A stretch of 64,000 nucleotides of DNA from Kutzneria sp. 744 (GTDB lineage: Bacteria > Actinomycetota > Actinomycetes > Mycobacteriales > Pseudonocardiaceae). Below, one piece after another: positions 6,962-15,473 of the stretch. The stretch covers positions 3,068,978-3,132,977 of the forward strand of contig NZ_KK037166.1 of assembly GCF_000568255.1 (NCBI RefSeq). Direction: 5' to 3'. How positions within the stretch are numbered: position 1 is the first letter of the stretch; every line of letters starts with the position of its first letter. Under the pieces are notes generated by a model. That model was given only the letters and a program-made list of their open reading frames with translations, was not told the DNA's origin and searched no databases. The position numbers and the translations under genes were made by a program.

Positions 6962-7894
6962 GTGTCCGACGAGAACACGGGCCGGGGCGAGTTCGCCAGA
7001 CGGAGCCTGATCGCGGGCGGCATCGCCGCGGCCGCGACGGCCGCCGTCGCGGCGCCCGCGGTGGCCGATCCGGCGACCACGAGCCAGTCGGAGGAGAAGC
7101 TGCTGGGCTACAGCCTTCCGTTGAGCGCCAATGGGACGGCGAACGTCGTGCCCGCGCCGCCGTGGCACTACGCCGGCGACGTGGTCGGCGTCGAGTTCTG
7201 GACCACGCCCGCCGCCGCGGCGGCCACGCTCCCGTCCGGACTGACACCGGACCCGACCACCTCCGGCCACGCCTACGCGCTGTTCGTCGACTGGCAGTGG
7301 GCCGGTTCCCACCAGGAGTACCTGGATCCGGTGCGCAGCCAGTACTCCGAGTTCCTGATCCTCATGGACGCCCAGTTCCAGGGCAGGGCGGTGGCCTGGT
7401 GCCCGTACATCTGGGTCGACAACGACGCCGCGCTGGCCCGGGGCTGGTTCCAGGGCTTCCCCAAGAAGCTGGGCGCCATCCGGCAGACGCGGGCGTTCTC
7501 CGTGCCGGGACAGGCATCCCCGGTCGTCGGCCCGGGCGGCCAGTTCGGCGCCAGCCTGTCGGCCGCCGGACGCCGGCTGGCCGAAGCGCAGATCACCCTC
7601 CAGGCCCCGTCGGCCACGCTGCCGGCGCTGGGCCGGCCGATCGTGAACCTGCGGCACTTCCCGCGCCTGATCGCCGGCCAGTACGACAACCCGTCCGTGC
7701 ACGAGCTGACGCAGTCCGTTTTGGACACTCCGGTCGTCGGCAACAACTGGACCGGCACCAGCACCCTGAACTTCTTCACCGCGCCCGGCGAGGAACTGGC
7801 CGACCTCCAGCCCGTGCGGACCGGGTCCGGCTTCCGCGGCTCGCTGTCGTACACCGTGACCACGCTGAAGATGCTCTCCGGCCCGGACGCCTAG
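6962..7894 (+). CDS. Exported acetoacetate-decarboxylase-like protein
   Basis: A 310-aa protein with an N-terminal twin-arginine-like signal ([20 protein letters not shown], cut probably near AVADP). The mature part resembles the acetoacetate decarboxylase family: [12 protein letters not shown] corresponds to the family's lysine region, where a Lys forms the Schiff base, and an N-terminal [15 protein letters not shown] segment fits the fold. Classical ADCs are cytosolic, so an exported member is unusual and probably acts on another substrate or binds a ligand. GTG 6962 follows AAGGAGAAGC. The PadR gene downstream may regulate it. Confidence 0.7.
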   Translation: MSDENTGRGEFARRSLIAGGIAAAATAAVAAPAVADPATTSQSEEKLLGYSLPLSANGTANVVPAPPWHYAGDVVGVEFWTTPAAAAATLPSGLTPDPTTSGHAYALFVDWQWAGSHQEYLDPVRSQYSEFLILMDAQFQGRAVAWCPYIWVDNDAALARGWFQGFPKKLGAIRQTRAFSVPGQASPVVGPGGQFGASLSAAGRRLAEAQITLQAPSATLPALGRPIVNLRHFPRLIAGQYDNPSVHELTQSVLDTPVVGNNWTGTSTLNFFTAPGEELADLQPVRTGSGFRGSLSYTVTTLKMLSGPDA

Positions 7895-7903
7895 GGCGTG
7901 CCA

Positions 7904-7909
7904 TAAACT
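7904..7909 (+). promoter_or_regulatory. -10 element of a leaderless PadR transcript
   Basis: TAAACT ends six bases before ATG 7916, so the predicted start site coincides with the start codon. No Shine-Dalgarno is visible. Confidence 0.4.
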
Positions 7910-7915
7910 GCGGTG

Positions 7916-8446
7916 ATGAGCCTGCGGTTTGCCCTGATCGGTCTCCTGCGCGAACGGCCGGCCAGCGGCTACGACCTGATGCAGGTCTTCGAGAAGTCCC
8001 TGCACCAGGTGTGGCCGGCCACCAAGAGCCAGGTCTACGCCGAGCTGGCCAAACTGGCCGACGCCGGGCTGATCGAGGTCACCGACGAGGGCCCGCGCGG
8101 GCGGCGGGAGTACGCCCCGACCGAGGCCGGCCTGGCCCAGCTGCGGCACTGGCTGGTGGAGATCACGCCCGAGGAGAACCAGCGCAGCGAGACGCTGCTG
8201 CGGGTGTTCCTGCTCGGGGCGGTGGATCGACCGCAGGCCAAGGAGTTCCTGCTGGCCGTCCGGGAGCGCACGCTGGCCGACCTGGCCCGGCTGGACGCGC
8301 TGACGGCCAGCATCGACTGGGACCGGCACCGGGACGACGACGATGACCTGGTGCGCTACGGCCTCATGGCGCTGGAGTGGGGCCGCCGCATGATGGAGAT
8401 GACCCGCGACTGGTCCGAGTGGGCCGCCGCCCGCATCCCCGACTGA
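7916..8446 (+). CDS. PadR-family transcriptional regulator
   Basis: A 176-aa protein with the PadR winged helix: ALIGLLRERPASGYDLMQ, then WPATKSQVYAELAKLADAGLIE and a wing GPRGRREYAPTEAG. A C-terminal helical dimerisation region follows (PEENQRSETLLRVFLLG). It lies 21 bp behind the exported ADC-like gene but probably has its own leaderless promoter. ATG 7916 is preferred to the in-frame GTG 7913. The ligand is unknown; PadR proteins often autoregulate. Confidence 0.85.
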   Translation: MSLRFALIGLLRERPASGYDLMQVFEKSLHQVWPATKSQVYAELAKLADAGLIEVTDEGPRGRREYAPTEAGLAQLRHWLVEITPEENQRSETLLRVFLLGAVDRPQAKEFLLAVRERTLADLARLDALTASIDWDRHRDDDDDLVRYGLMALEWGRRMMEMTRDWSEWAAARIPD

Positions 8447-8474
8447 ACCCTCCACGACTCGCCGAGGCCTTTTC

Positions 8475-8520
8475 ACCCCCGCGAGTCACGCTCTCCGGCA
8501 CACCGAAACACGGTTTCCGG
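8475..8520. repeat. Gene-end repeat, single arm, between convergent genes
   Basis: ACCCCCGCGAGTCACGCTCT through CACCGAAACACGGTTTC is the core of the family also seen at 6758, 24337, 38295, 50233 and 58395. It directly precedes the hairpin at 8523, and both fill the space between the convergent PadR and GH27 genes. Confidence 0.8.
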
Positions 8521-8522
8521 CA

Positions 8523-8571
8523 CACATGCGCTTCCCATTTGCGCTCAGGTGGCAAATGGGAAGCGCATGTG
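8523..8571. terminator. Perfect hairpin CACATGCGCTTCC type, between convergent genes
   Basis: 19-bp arms 8523-8541 and 8553-8571 (CACATGCGCTTCCCATTTG and its complement) with an 11-nt loop. A sister hairpin with the same CACATGCGCTTCC start and an 11-nt loop is at 38538-38592. It lies ten bases after the GH27 stop (minus strand) and can act on both converging transcripts. Confidence 0.7.
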
Positions 8572-8580
8572 GCACGTCGG

Positions 8581-10836
8581 CTAGTTGGTGCTGAAGCCGC
8601 TGAAGTCGACCTCGGCGGTGGTGCGGGGCGCGTGCGAGATGGCGTACACGCCGACGTCCTGGGTCGCGGCGGCCGACGGCACGGCGCCGGTGCCCACGAG
8701 GTTCCAGGTGACGCCGTCGGTCGAATAGTAGCCGCTGAACGTGTTGCCGCTGCGGGCCAGCTTCAGCCACGCCGGGTACACCGCGGCCGCCACGGAGGCC
8801 TGCTGGTCGAGCAGCCCGTCGCCGTCGCTGTCCCAGTCGAGCAGGAACCCGTTGCCGGGCGTCTCGGCCAGGATCACGTGGCCCGCGCCGGCGTTGGCGT
8901 TGCTGATGTCGTTGCGCACCATGATGCCGGCCTTGGCCCAGACGTTGCTGTTGGCCTGGGAGTCGATCCGCACGACGGTGGTGGAGCCGTCGTGTTCCTT
9001 GCCCGGCAGGTACATCGCGCCGTACTCGTTGGTGCTGCCCCACAGGTCCGCGCCCTGGGCCTGGATGCCGAGCCGGTCACCGAGCTGGCTGAACTGCGCG
9101 GTCGTGGAGGCGAACGTCTTGTACGGCCCGGTGACCGGGTGGCTGACGGTCGTCGAGTCCGCCGCCGCGAGCTTGCCCGAACCGCCGATGAGGTAACGGA
9201 AGTCGGCGCTGGCGTTGACCGAAGCCGTGGTGAACAGGGCGTCCGACGCGGCGATCGTCACCGTGAACGGGATCCGGATCTTCTCCCCCGGCCACACCAC
9301 CGACCGCGACGGCACTGACGCCGGCGTCACCGTGGCGCCGGAAGATGCCGTCAGGGCAAGGGAAACACCCCGGACCGGGGTCGAGCCGTTGTCCACGAAC
9401 TCCAGCACGCCGGTCCGCTTCAGGGGATCGGCCCCGACCGCGTCCCACGTCAGCGAGACCGAGGTGTTGGGCTTGGCCAGCAGATCCGCGTGGTGCAGCG
9501 CACGAACCCGGTACAGGGCAACGCCATGCGCCGGCATGTCGGTGGAGATGGTCCCCGTCGACTCCGACTTCGCGCCGGTCCACAGGTCCTGGAGCGAGTA
9601 GTCGACGGCACGGGCAAGCCCCAGCGCGGCCGCGGTCGTGGAGACGGCGCGCGGGGCGCCGGCGGTGTTGAACAGGCCGACGATCACGTCGCCGTTGGTC
9701 TCCTTCTTGGCGAACACCTGCGTGTCCGCGTCGCCGGAGATCCGCTTGGCGTCGATCCCGTCCTGGTCCACTGCCAGCACGTCGGCGTTGCGCAGCAACG
9801 AAAGGTCGCCGGCGTCGAGGTGCGTCAGGTCGGTGCCGAGGATCAGCGGCGACGCGGCCAGCGACCACAGGCTCGCCTGCGTCCTGCGCTCGTCCGGGGT
9901 CAGGCCGTCGTTGTCGCCGTTGCCGATCTCCAACGAGTCGTAGTCGTTGAAGCCCTTGGGACCGCCGTTGCCGGCCCACGCCGCGACCTGGTCGAAGCGC
10001 GAGGCGACCGACGCCCACGACGTCAGCGGAAAGCTGGAATCGTTGGCGCCGCAGTAACATTCCACGTCGCCGCCGGTGCGCCAGCCGTCGGCCAGGTCCT
10101 GCCACGCCTTGGCGTTGTTGATGTCCAGGCTGTTGGACAGCTCCAGGTGGATCTTGCGACCGGTGTTGACCAGCGCCGTGGACCAGGCCTGCACGTCCTG
10201 GATGTCCTGCGTGCCAACGCCGTCCAGCTTGAGGTAGTCGACGCCCCACGACGCGAACTGCTTGGCCCAGCCGTCGATGAAGGCCTGGGCTCCGGGCTTG
10301 GTGTAGTCGATGCCGACCATGCCGCCGCAGTTGTAGTTGGCCTCGTTGTAGGAGGTCGCGATGTCACGGGCGTGGTAGGGCGTGCCCTCGATGGCGCTGT
10401 TCTGCTCCACGGCCTGCTTGGAGATGCCGGGTGTCATGTACAGGCCGAATTTCAGGCCCAGCGAGTGCACGTAGTCGGCGGTGACCTGGATGCCGCTCTT
10501 CGATCCCTGCGCTGGAAACTTGGTCGAGTCGATCACCCAGCGGCCGTTCTGGTCCACGTTCGGCCCCTGCGCACCGGGGCACTGGTACCAGAAGTCGTCG
10601 ATGTTGACGTACTGGTAGCCGAGTTTGGTCAGGCCACTGTCCTTCATGGCCTTGGCCTGCGCCTCGATGATGGCGGCGGTCGGGTTCTTGCGGATGAAGC
10701 TCCAGCTGCTCCAGCCCAGCAGCGGCTTGGCCGTCGGCGTGTTGTCGGCGGCGGCCGTGGCCGGCGAACCGACGGCGGCCACGCCGCCGATCGCCAGCAG
10801 AACGGCTAATGCCGTGGTCAGGGCGCGTTTCCTCAT
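8581..10836 (-). CDS. Secreted GH27 alpha-galactosidase with C-terminal beta-sandwich modules
   Basis: A 751-aa protein with signal peptide (MRKRALTTALAVLLAIGGVAA...ATAAAD). The GH27 (beta/alpha)8 domain shows LLGWSSWSF, YQYVNIDDFWY, the nucleophile in VDYLKLDG and the acid/base Asp in WRTGGDVE, followed by a C-terminal beta domain. Residues ~475-560 look like an NPCBM-associated NEW3 domain. The last ~190 (from about TGPYKTFASTT) form a concanavalin-like module (DWDSDGDGLLD, FSGYYSTDGVTW). It removes terminal alpha-galactose from polysaccharide or glycan. ATG 10836 is chosen for the signal peptide and GGAAGGA upstream. A TTGACA box lies on the minus strand at 10945-10940. Confidence 0.85.
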   Translation of the reverse strand: MRKRALTTALAVLLAIGGVAAVGSPATAAADNTPTAKPLLGWSSWSFIRKNPTAAIIEAQAKAMKDSGLTKLGYQYVNIDDFWYQCPGAQGPNVDQNGRWVIDSTKFPAQGSKSGIQVTADYVHSLGLKFGLYMTPGISKQAVEQNSAIEGTPYHARDIATSYNEANYNCGGMVGIDYTKPGAQAFIDGWAKQFASWGVDYLKLDGVGTQDIQDVQAWSTALVNTGRKIHLELSNSLDINNAKAWQDLADGWRTGGDVECYCGANDSSFPLTSWASVASRFDQVAAWAGNGGPKGFNDYDSLEIGNGDNDGLTPDERRTQASLWSLAASPLILGTDLTHLDAGDLSLLRNADVLAVDQDGIDAKRISGDADTQVFAKKETNGDVIVGLFNTAGAPRAVSTTAAALGLARAVDYSLQDLWTGAKSESTGTISTDMPAHGVALYRVRALHHADLLAKPNTSVSLTWDAVGADPLKRTGVLEFVDNGSTPVRGVSLALTASSGATVTPASVPSRSVVWPGEKIRIPFTVTIAASDALFTTASVNASADFRYLIGGSGKLAAADSTTVSHPVTGPYKTFASTTAQFSQLGDRLGIQAQGADLWGSTNEYGAMYLPGKEHDGSTTVVRIDSQANSNVWAKAGIMVRNDISNANAGAGHVILAETPGNGFLLDWDSDGDGLLDQQASVAAAVYPAWLKLARSGNTFSGYYSTDGVTWNLVGTGAVPSAAATQDVGVYAISHAPRTTAEVDFSGFSTN

Positions 10837-11005
10837 GCGTCGGCGTTCCTTCCACCCCGGTGTGAAAGCGGCACGACTCCACTCATGAACGAACGGAATC
10901 GAACACGACTCGCCAGAGCTCACCAAACGCGCTGACGGGTGTCAAGAGCGGGTGAGGATGTGGGCAGCGGCGGGCGCACACCGGGACGCCCGCCGACGCC
11001 GCAGG

Positions 11006-11629
11006 TCAGGCGGTGCGTCGCCGGACCAGATGCACACCCATACGCAGCACCGGCAACAGCAGCCAGCACAGCGGCGCCAGCGTCGTCACGAACGCGACCG
11101 GGATCGACACCACGAACATCAGCACCACCGCGCTCATGAACTCGGTGGTGTTGGCGATCACCTCGTCCGGGGTGTTTGGCCGCAGCAGCCCGCCCCGGCG
11201 CAGATCCGAGAAGGCCAACAGCAGGAACAGACCGGCCAGTGCCTGATTCCCGGCGTACACAGTGAACTGCACCGGGAACGCGTCGACCTCGCTGGTCAAC
11301 AGCTTGGTGGTGAACGGCATCAGCACGATCATGAGCAGCCACAACAGGTTCCACCGGATCACCCGGCCTTCCAGCCCCGCGACGTAGCGGAACAGGCGTT
11401 GGTGGATCAGCCAGTGCATGGCCACGGCCGCGAAGCTGATCAGGAACGCGACGTACTCGGTGGAGTGCCCGCCCAGGAACTGGAGCAGGCCGTCATTGCC
11501 GTGCACGCCCCCGGTCGGCGTGGGCAGTTCCAGCGCCAGCAGCGTGATGGCGATGGCGATCACCGCGTCCGAGAAGTAGATCAGCCGGTCCGGGGTGCCG
11601 ACCTCGGGGCGCGCAGCAGTCTCGGACAT
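11006..11629 (-). CDS. TMEM175-like (DUF1211) potassium channel-type membrane protein
   Basis: A 207-aa protein with six predicted hydrophobic segments. It begins with the family hallmark RLIYFSDAVIAIAITLLALE: the FSD motif of the first helix lines the pore in bacterial TMEM175 channels. Bacterial members conduct K+ with low selectivity as tetramers. ATG 11629 follows GAGAGGAAAG. The -35-like TTGACG (11695-11690) and the inverted repeat at 11654 suggest its own regulated promoter. It is codirectional with the EspG-like gene but separated by about 90 bp. Confidence 0.8.
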   Translation of the reverse strand: MSETAARPEVGTPDRLIYFSDAVIAIAITLLALELPTPTGGVHGNDGLLQFLGGHSTEYVAFLISFAAVAMHWLIHQRLFRYVAGLEGRVIRWNLLWLLMIVLMPFTTKLLTSEVDAFPVQFTVYAGNQALAGLFLLLAFSDLRRGGLLRPNTPDEVIANTTEFMSAVVLMFVVSIPVAFVTTLAPLCWLLLPVLRMGVHLVRRRTA

Positions 11630-11653
11630 TTCTTTCCTCTCACGGTCCTGAAA

Positions 11654-11723
11654 TGGACGGTCCAAAGCTTGACCATCACGCGGGCGCGCGTCAAGAGAGA
11701 GAACGGTCCAATGTCGGACGGTC
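11654..11723 (-). promoter_or_regulatory. Candidate operator/promoter of the TMEM175-like gene
   Basis: TGGACGGTCCA at 11654-11664 is an 11-bp palindrome. Its ACGGTCCA half recurs at 11703-11710 and GGACGGTC recurs at 11716-11723. On the minus strand TTGACG (11695-11690) is followed after 17 bp by CAAGCT, putting the palindrome near the transcription start. The regulator is unknown. Confidence 0.4.
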
Positions 11724-12507
11724 AGCGGGCGGTGCGGATCATCTCACCGAGGCGGTAGACCATGCGCGAGCCGTCGCCCGGGCACACCGTGGCCCAGTCC
11801 TGCCCGTCACGGCCGCGCGCGACCACGCTGTAGTAGCGGCCGGCGGCGTTGTCGAACCAGCTCATGCCCGGCAGCCGCCGCACCCGGCCGCGCTCGTCGT
11901 ACAGGCCGACGCCGATCTGCCCGAGCCGCAACACCGCCGGCTCCAGCATGGTCGCGAGGACCTTCTGCTGGTCCTTGGACACCGACGCCGCGGTCCGCCG
12001 TGTGACGGCCATCTGCGGCATCGCCGGCCGCCCGTCGCCGGAGGCGCCGACCAGGCCGGCCGGCAGCGAGACCTCCTGCCCGGGCCCGGCTTTCGTCGGC
12101 GGCAGCAGGCTCACGATGCTCGCCGCCAACGCCGTGTCCCGGGTCCACTCCAGCCGGACCATCTGTCCTTCTTGGACCATCAGCACGGCGTCCCGCCCCC
12201 GCGCCGCCGCGGCCGCGCGCAGCATCGACGACTGCGCGGCCTGCACGTCGACGGTGGAGATGGTGTCCAGCTGGATGTGCGGCCGGGCCACCAGGGCCAT
12301 CGCCGCCGCAATCGGTTGCGCCACCCGCCCCCGCTCGGTCACGCCCCGCTCTTCGAGGTCGGCATGGACCGCGGCACGGATACGTGACCGTTCCTCATGG
12401 GTCTCCCCATAGCTGGGGATCTGGAACGGGTAGGGCGGCGAGCCCAGCCGCAGCTCTTCCCAGAGCACGTCGAACGCGGCCAGGGACACAGTGATGATCG
12501 GTGACAT
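11722..12507 (-). CDS. EspG-like ESX (type VII) secretion-associated protein
   Basis: A 261-aa protein that starts (M)SPIITVSLAAFDVLWEELRLG followed by PPYPFQIPSYGETHEER, the common N-terminus of actinomycete EspG-family proteins. In mycobacteria EspG proteins are cytosolic chaperones that bind PE/PPE substrates of ESX systems. Here no ESX core component, PE/PPE or WXG100 gene is in view, so it is an orphan. GTG 12513 is an alternative start two codons upstream. Divergent from the pca cluster. Confidence 0.75.
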   Translation of the reverse strand: MSPIITVSLAAFDVLWEELRLGSPPYPFQIPSYGETHEERSRIRAAVHADLEERGVTERGRVAQPIAAAMALVARPHIQLDTISTVDVQAAQSSMLRAAAAARGRDAVLMVQEGQMVRLEWTRDTALAASIVSLLPPTKAGPGQEVSLPAGLVGASGDGRPAMPQMAVTRRTAASVSKDQQKVLATMLEPAVLRLGQIGVGLYDERGRVRRLPGMSWFDNAAGRYYSVVARGRDGQDWATVCPGDGSRMVYRLGEMIRTAR

Positions 12508-12563
12508 CGGCACCGAAGTTACCGCACTTGCCGCGAGCGGACGGGTGGAACGGCGGAGTCACA

Positions 12564-12605
12564 TTGACTCCACCACCCGAGCCGCAGTATGTTCGGACAG
12601 AGAAC
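12564..12605 (+). promoter_or_regulatory. pca promoter with probable PcaR operator
   Basis: TTGACT (12564-12569), an 18-bp spacer and TATGTT (12588-12593) form a good sigma-70-type promoter before pcaI. The inverted repeat GTTC-N7-GAAC (12591-12605) overlaps the -10 and the predicted start, the place expected of a repressor site. The IclR protein encoded at the end of the cluster is the likely ligand. Confidence 0.5.
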
Positions 12606-12661
12606 GAGCGTGCGCATTACGAACACCAACACGGTCGACCGGATCACCGGAGGACGGGCAG

Positions 12662-13459
12662 ATGGCACGGATCGGGACCCTCGCGGAGGGGGTGGCGGCG
12701 GTCGTCCACGACGGCGACACGGTGGCGTTCGAGGGCTTCACGCACCTCATCCCGTTCGCCGCCGGGCACGAGGTGATCCGGCAGCGGATCCGCGACCTCA
12801 CGCTGGTCAGAATGACCCCGGACGTGCTCTACGACCAGTTGATCGGCGCCGGCTGCGCCCGCAAGCTGGTGTTCTCCTGGGGCGGCAACCCCGGCGTCGG
12901 CTCGCTGCACCGGTTCCGCGACGCCGTGCAGCACGACTGGCCGGCCCCGCTGGAGCTGGAGGAGCACAGCCACGCCGGCATGGCCAACCGCTACGTCGCC
13001 GCCGCCTCCGGGCTGCCGTTCGCGGTGCTGCGCGGCTACCGCGGCACCGACCTGCCGGCCCAGACCGACAACATCAAGCCGATCACCTGCCCGTTCACCG
13101 GCGAGGTGCTGACCGCGGTGGCGGCGCTGCGGCTGGACTCCGCCGTCATCCACGCGCAGCGGGCCGACCGGCAGGGCAACGTGCAGCTGTGGGGCATCAC
13201 CGGCGTGCAGAAGGAGGCGGTGCTGGCGGCCAAGCGCTCGCTGGTCACGGTCGAGGAGATCGTGGACGAGCTGGCGCCGGTGCCGGGCGCGGTCGTGCTG
13301 CCGTCCTGGGCGGTCGGCCACGTCGCGGCTGTGCCGGGCGGCGCGCATCCCTCCTACGCCGCCGGGTACTCCGTGCGGGACAACGACTTCTACCAGGAAT
13401 GGGACGCGATCAGCCGGGACCGGGACGAGTTCACGCGCTGGCTGGAGGACCTGAAGTGA
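12662..13459 (+). CDS. pcaI: 3-oxoadipate CoA-transferase subunit A
   Basis: 265 aa, CoA-transferase family I alpha subunit: VHDGDTVAFEGFTHLIPFAAGHE at the N-terminus, FSWGGNPGVGSLHRF and ITCPFTGEVLTAVAAL later. With subunit B and the thiolase gene that follow, it activates 3-oxoadipate to 3-oxoadipyl-CoA with succinyl-CoA. ATG 12662 follows CCGGAGGACGG. Its stop overlaps the start of SELASE repeat copy B (GTGA at 13456), which links it to subunit B. First gene of the pca operon. Confidence 0.85.
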   Translation: MARIGTLAEGVAAVVHDGDTVAFEGFTHLIPFAAGHEVIRQRIRDLTLVRMTPDVLYDQLIGAGCARKLVFSWGGNPGVGSLHRFRDAVQHDWPAPLELEEHSHAGMANRYVAAASGLPFAVLRGYRGTDLPAQTDNIKPITCPFTGEVLTAVAALRLDSAVIHAQRADRQGNVQLWGITGVQKEAVLAAKRSLVTVEEIVDELAPVPGAVVLPSWAVGHVAAVPGGAHPSYAAGYSVRDNDFYQEWDAISRDRDEFTRWLEDLK

Positions 13460-13521
13460 GCGAGCTTGCGAGCGAGCCATTCAACACAGGGAGTGCTCTC
13501 GCTGCCGACGAAGGAGGCGGC
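13456..13521 (+). repeat. SELASE repeat, copy B (in frame with pcaJ)
   Basis: GTG 13456 overlaps the pcaI stop and reads VSELASEPFNTGSALAAD. Unlike the other copies it has no stop: the 22 codons run straight into pcaJ. The second half differs and contains GAAGGAGGCGGC, a strong Shine-Dalgarno before GTG 13522. The element may either extend pcaJ by 22 residues or simply re-initiate at 13522. Confidence 0.75.
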
Positions 13522-14271
13522 GTGAACTACACGGCCGACGAGATGATGACCGTGGCCGCGGCGCGGGCGCTGGGCGACGGCGTGGTGTGCTTCGTGGGCA
13601 TCGGCCTGCCGAGCACCGCCGCCAACCTGGCCCGCCGCACCCACGCCCCGAACCTGGTGCTGGTGTACGAGTCGGGCACGCTCGGGGCCAAGCCGGACCG
13701 GCTGCCGCTGTCCATCGGCGACGGCATCCTGGCCGAGACCGCCGACGCCGTGATCGGTGTGCCCGAGGTGTTCAACTACTGGCTCCAGCCCGGCCGCATC
13801 GACGTGGGCTTCCTCGGCGCGGCCCAGATCGACAAGTTCGGCAACATCAACACCACCGTCATCGGCGGCGACTACCGCAACCCCAAGGTGCGGCTGCCCG
13901 GCGCGGGCGGCGCGCCGGAGATCGCGGCCTCCTGCCGGGAGGTCATCGTGGTGGTGCGGCAGAACCAGCGGGCCTTCGTGGACCGGGTCGACTTCGTCAC
14001 CTCCTTCGGCTTCGGCCGCGGGCCCGGCGAGCGGGAGGCGCTCGGCCTGCGGGGCGGCGGCCCGCGGCGGATCATCACCGATCTCGGTGTGCTGCAACCG
14101 GATCCGGACAGCTGCGAGTTCGTGCTCACGCATCTGCACCCGGGCGTGGAGCTGGCCGACGTGAAGGCCGCCACCGGGTGGGACCTCGGCGTCTCCCCCG
14201 ACCTGAGCCGGTCGGACGCGCCGACCGAGCGGGAACTGTCCGTGCTGCGTGCCCTGAAGGCGGCGTCATGA
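13522..14271 (+). CDS. pcaJ: 3-oxoadipate CoA-transferase subunit B
   Basis: 249 aa, CoA-transferase beta subunit. It starts MNYTADEMMTVAAARAL and carries the catalytic glutamate region LVLVYESGTLGAKP, as in family I enzymes (glutaconate/3-oxoadipate type). GTG 13522 is preferred because AAGGAGG sits at ideal spacing and the family N-terminus begins here; a 22-residue extension through SELASE copy B is possible. ATGA overlap with pcaF. Confidence 0.85.
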   Translation: MNYTADEMMTVAAARALGDGVVCFVGIGLPSTAANLARRTHAPNLVLVYESGTLGAKPDRLPLSIGDGILAETADAVIGVPEVFNYWLQPGRIDVGFLGAAQIDKFGNINTTVIGGDYRNPKVRLPGAGGAPEIAASCREVIVVVRQNQRAFVDRVDFVTSFGFGRGPGEREALGLRGGGPRRIITDLGVLQPDPDSCEFVLTHLHPGVELADVKAATGWDLGVSPDLSRSDAPTERELSVLRALKAAS

Positions 14272-15449
14272 CCACCGACGTGTTCATCGCGGACGCCGTC
14301 CGCACCCCCATCGGCAAGTACGCCGGCGGCCTGGCCAAGGTGCGCCCGGACGACCTGGCCGCCAGCACGCTGAAGTCGTTGCTGGCCCGCAGTCCCGAGC
14401 TCGACCCGGCCCGCATCGAGGACGTGGTGCTCGGCGACGCCAACGGGGCCGGCGAGGACAACCGGAACGTGGCCCGCATGGCCACGCTGCTGGCCGGCCT
14501 GCCGGTATCGGTGCCCGGCAGCACCGTGAACCGCCTGTGCGGCTCCGGCATGGAGGCCGTGATCGGCGCTTCCCGCGCGGTCGCGGTCGGCGACGCCTCG
14601 ATCATCGTGGCCGGCGGCGTGGAGTCGATGACCCGCGCGCCGTGGGTGCTGCCCAAGCCCGACCACGCCTTCGACCGGGCCCACGAGACGCTGCACTCCA
14701 CGACGCTGGGCTGGCGCATGGTCAATCCCGCCCTGCCCGACCAGTGGACCGTCAGCCTGGGCGAGGCCACCGAGATCCTGGCCGAGAAACACGGCATCGG
14801 GCGTGAGGCCCAGGACGTGTTCGCCGCGGCCAGCCACCACAAGGCCGCGGCCGCCTGGGAGAAGGGCGTGTTCGCGGACGAGATCGTGCAGGTGCCGGGG
14901 GCGGAACTGGAGCGGGACGAGAACATCCGTCCCGACACCTCGGTCGAGAAGCTGGCCCGGCTCAGGCCGGCGTTCCGCCCCGACGGCACCATCACCGGCG
15001 GCAACGCCTCCCCGCTCAACGACGGCGCCGCCGCGCTGGTCATCGCCGACCAGGCCGGCATCGACTCCTTCGGCGGCCGCCCGCTGGCCCGCATCGCCGC
15101 CCGCGCCGCGCACGCCGTCGAGCCCCAGTTCTTCGGCATCGGCCCGGTCGAGGCGGCCAACCGGGCGCTGGCCAAGGCCGGTGTCGGCTGGTCCGATCTG
15201 AGCGTGGTCGAGCTCAACGAGGCCTTCGCCGCCCAGTCCCTGGCCTGCCTGTCGCTGTGGCCCGAACTGGATCCGACCATCGTCAACCCGCACGGCGGCG
15301 CCATCGCCATCGGGCACCCACTGGGCTGTTCCGGGGCACGCATCCTGGGTTCGCTGGCCTGGGAGCTGCACCGCCGCGGCGGCGGGTGGGGGCTGGCCGC
15401 CATCTGCATCGGCGTCGGTCAGGGCCTGGCCGTCGTACTGGAAGCGTGA
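14268..15449 (+). CDS. pcaF: 3-oxoadipyl-CoA thiolase
   Basis: A 393-aa thiolase. The acylated Cys lies in NRLCGSGMEAV, His in ELNEAFAAQSLA / HGGAIAIGHPLG, and the second Cys in AAICIGVGQG. It begins VFIADAVRTPIGKYAGGLAKVRPDDLAA as in PcaF/PaaJ proteins. It cleaves 3-oxoadipyl-CoA to succinyl-CoA and acetyl-CoA, the last step of the beta-ketoadipate route. Start ATG 14268 overlaps the pcaJ stop. Confidence 0.85.
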   Translation: MTTDVFIADAVRTPIGKYAGGLAKVRPDDLAASTLKSLLARSPELDPARIEDVVLGDANGAGEDNRNVARMATLLAGLPVSVPGSTVNRLCGSGMEAVIGASRAVAVGDASIIVAGGVESMTRAPWVLPKPDHAFDRAHETLHSTTLGWRMVNPALPDQWTVSLGEATEILAEKHGIGREAQDVFAAASHHKAAAAWEKGVFADEIVQVPGAELERDENIRPDTSVEKLARLRPAFRPDGTITGGNASPLNDGAAALVIADQAGIDSFGGRPLARIAARAAHAVEPQFFGIGPVEAANRALAKAGVGWSDLSVVELNEAFAAQSLACLSLWPELDPTIVNPHGGAIAIGHPLGCSGARILGSLAWELHRRGGGWGLAAICIGVGQGLAVVLEA

Positions 15450-15473
15450 CCTGGAAGCGTGAAGGAGAAGCCG

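Noticed and set aside
11722..12507. The EspG-like gene as part of an ESX locus
   Set aside because: No EccA-E, WXG100, PE/PPE or mycosin gene lies in the window; it stands alone between the channel gene and the pca cluster.
13456..13521. The SELASE residues as the true N-terminus of PcaJ
   Set aside because: The same sequence is found before unrelated genes, and a strong Shine-Dalgarno precedes the family-typical start at 13522.
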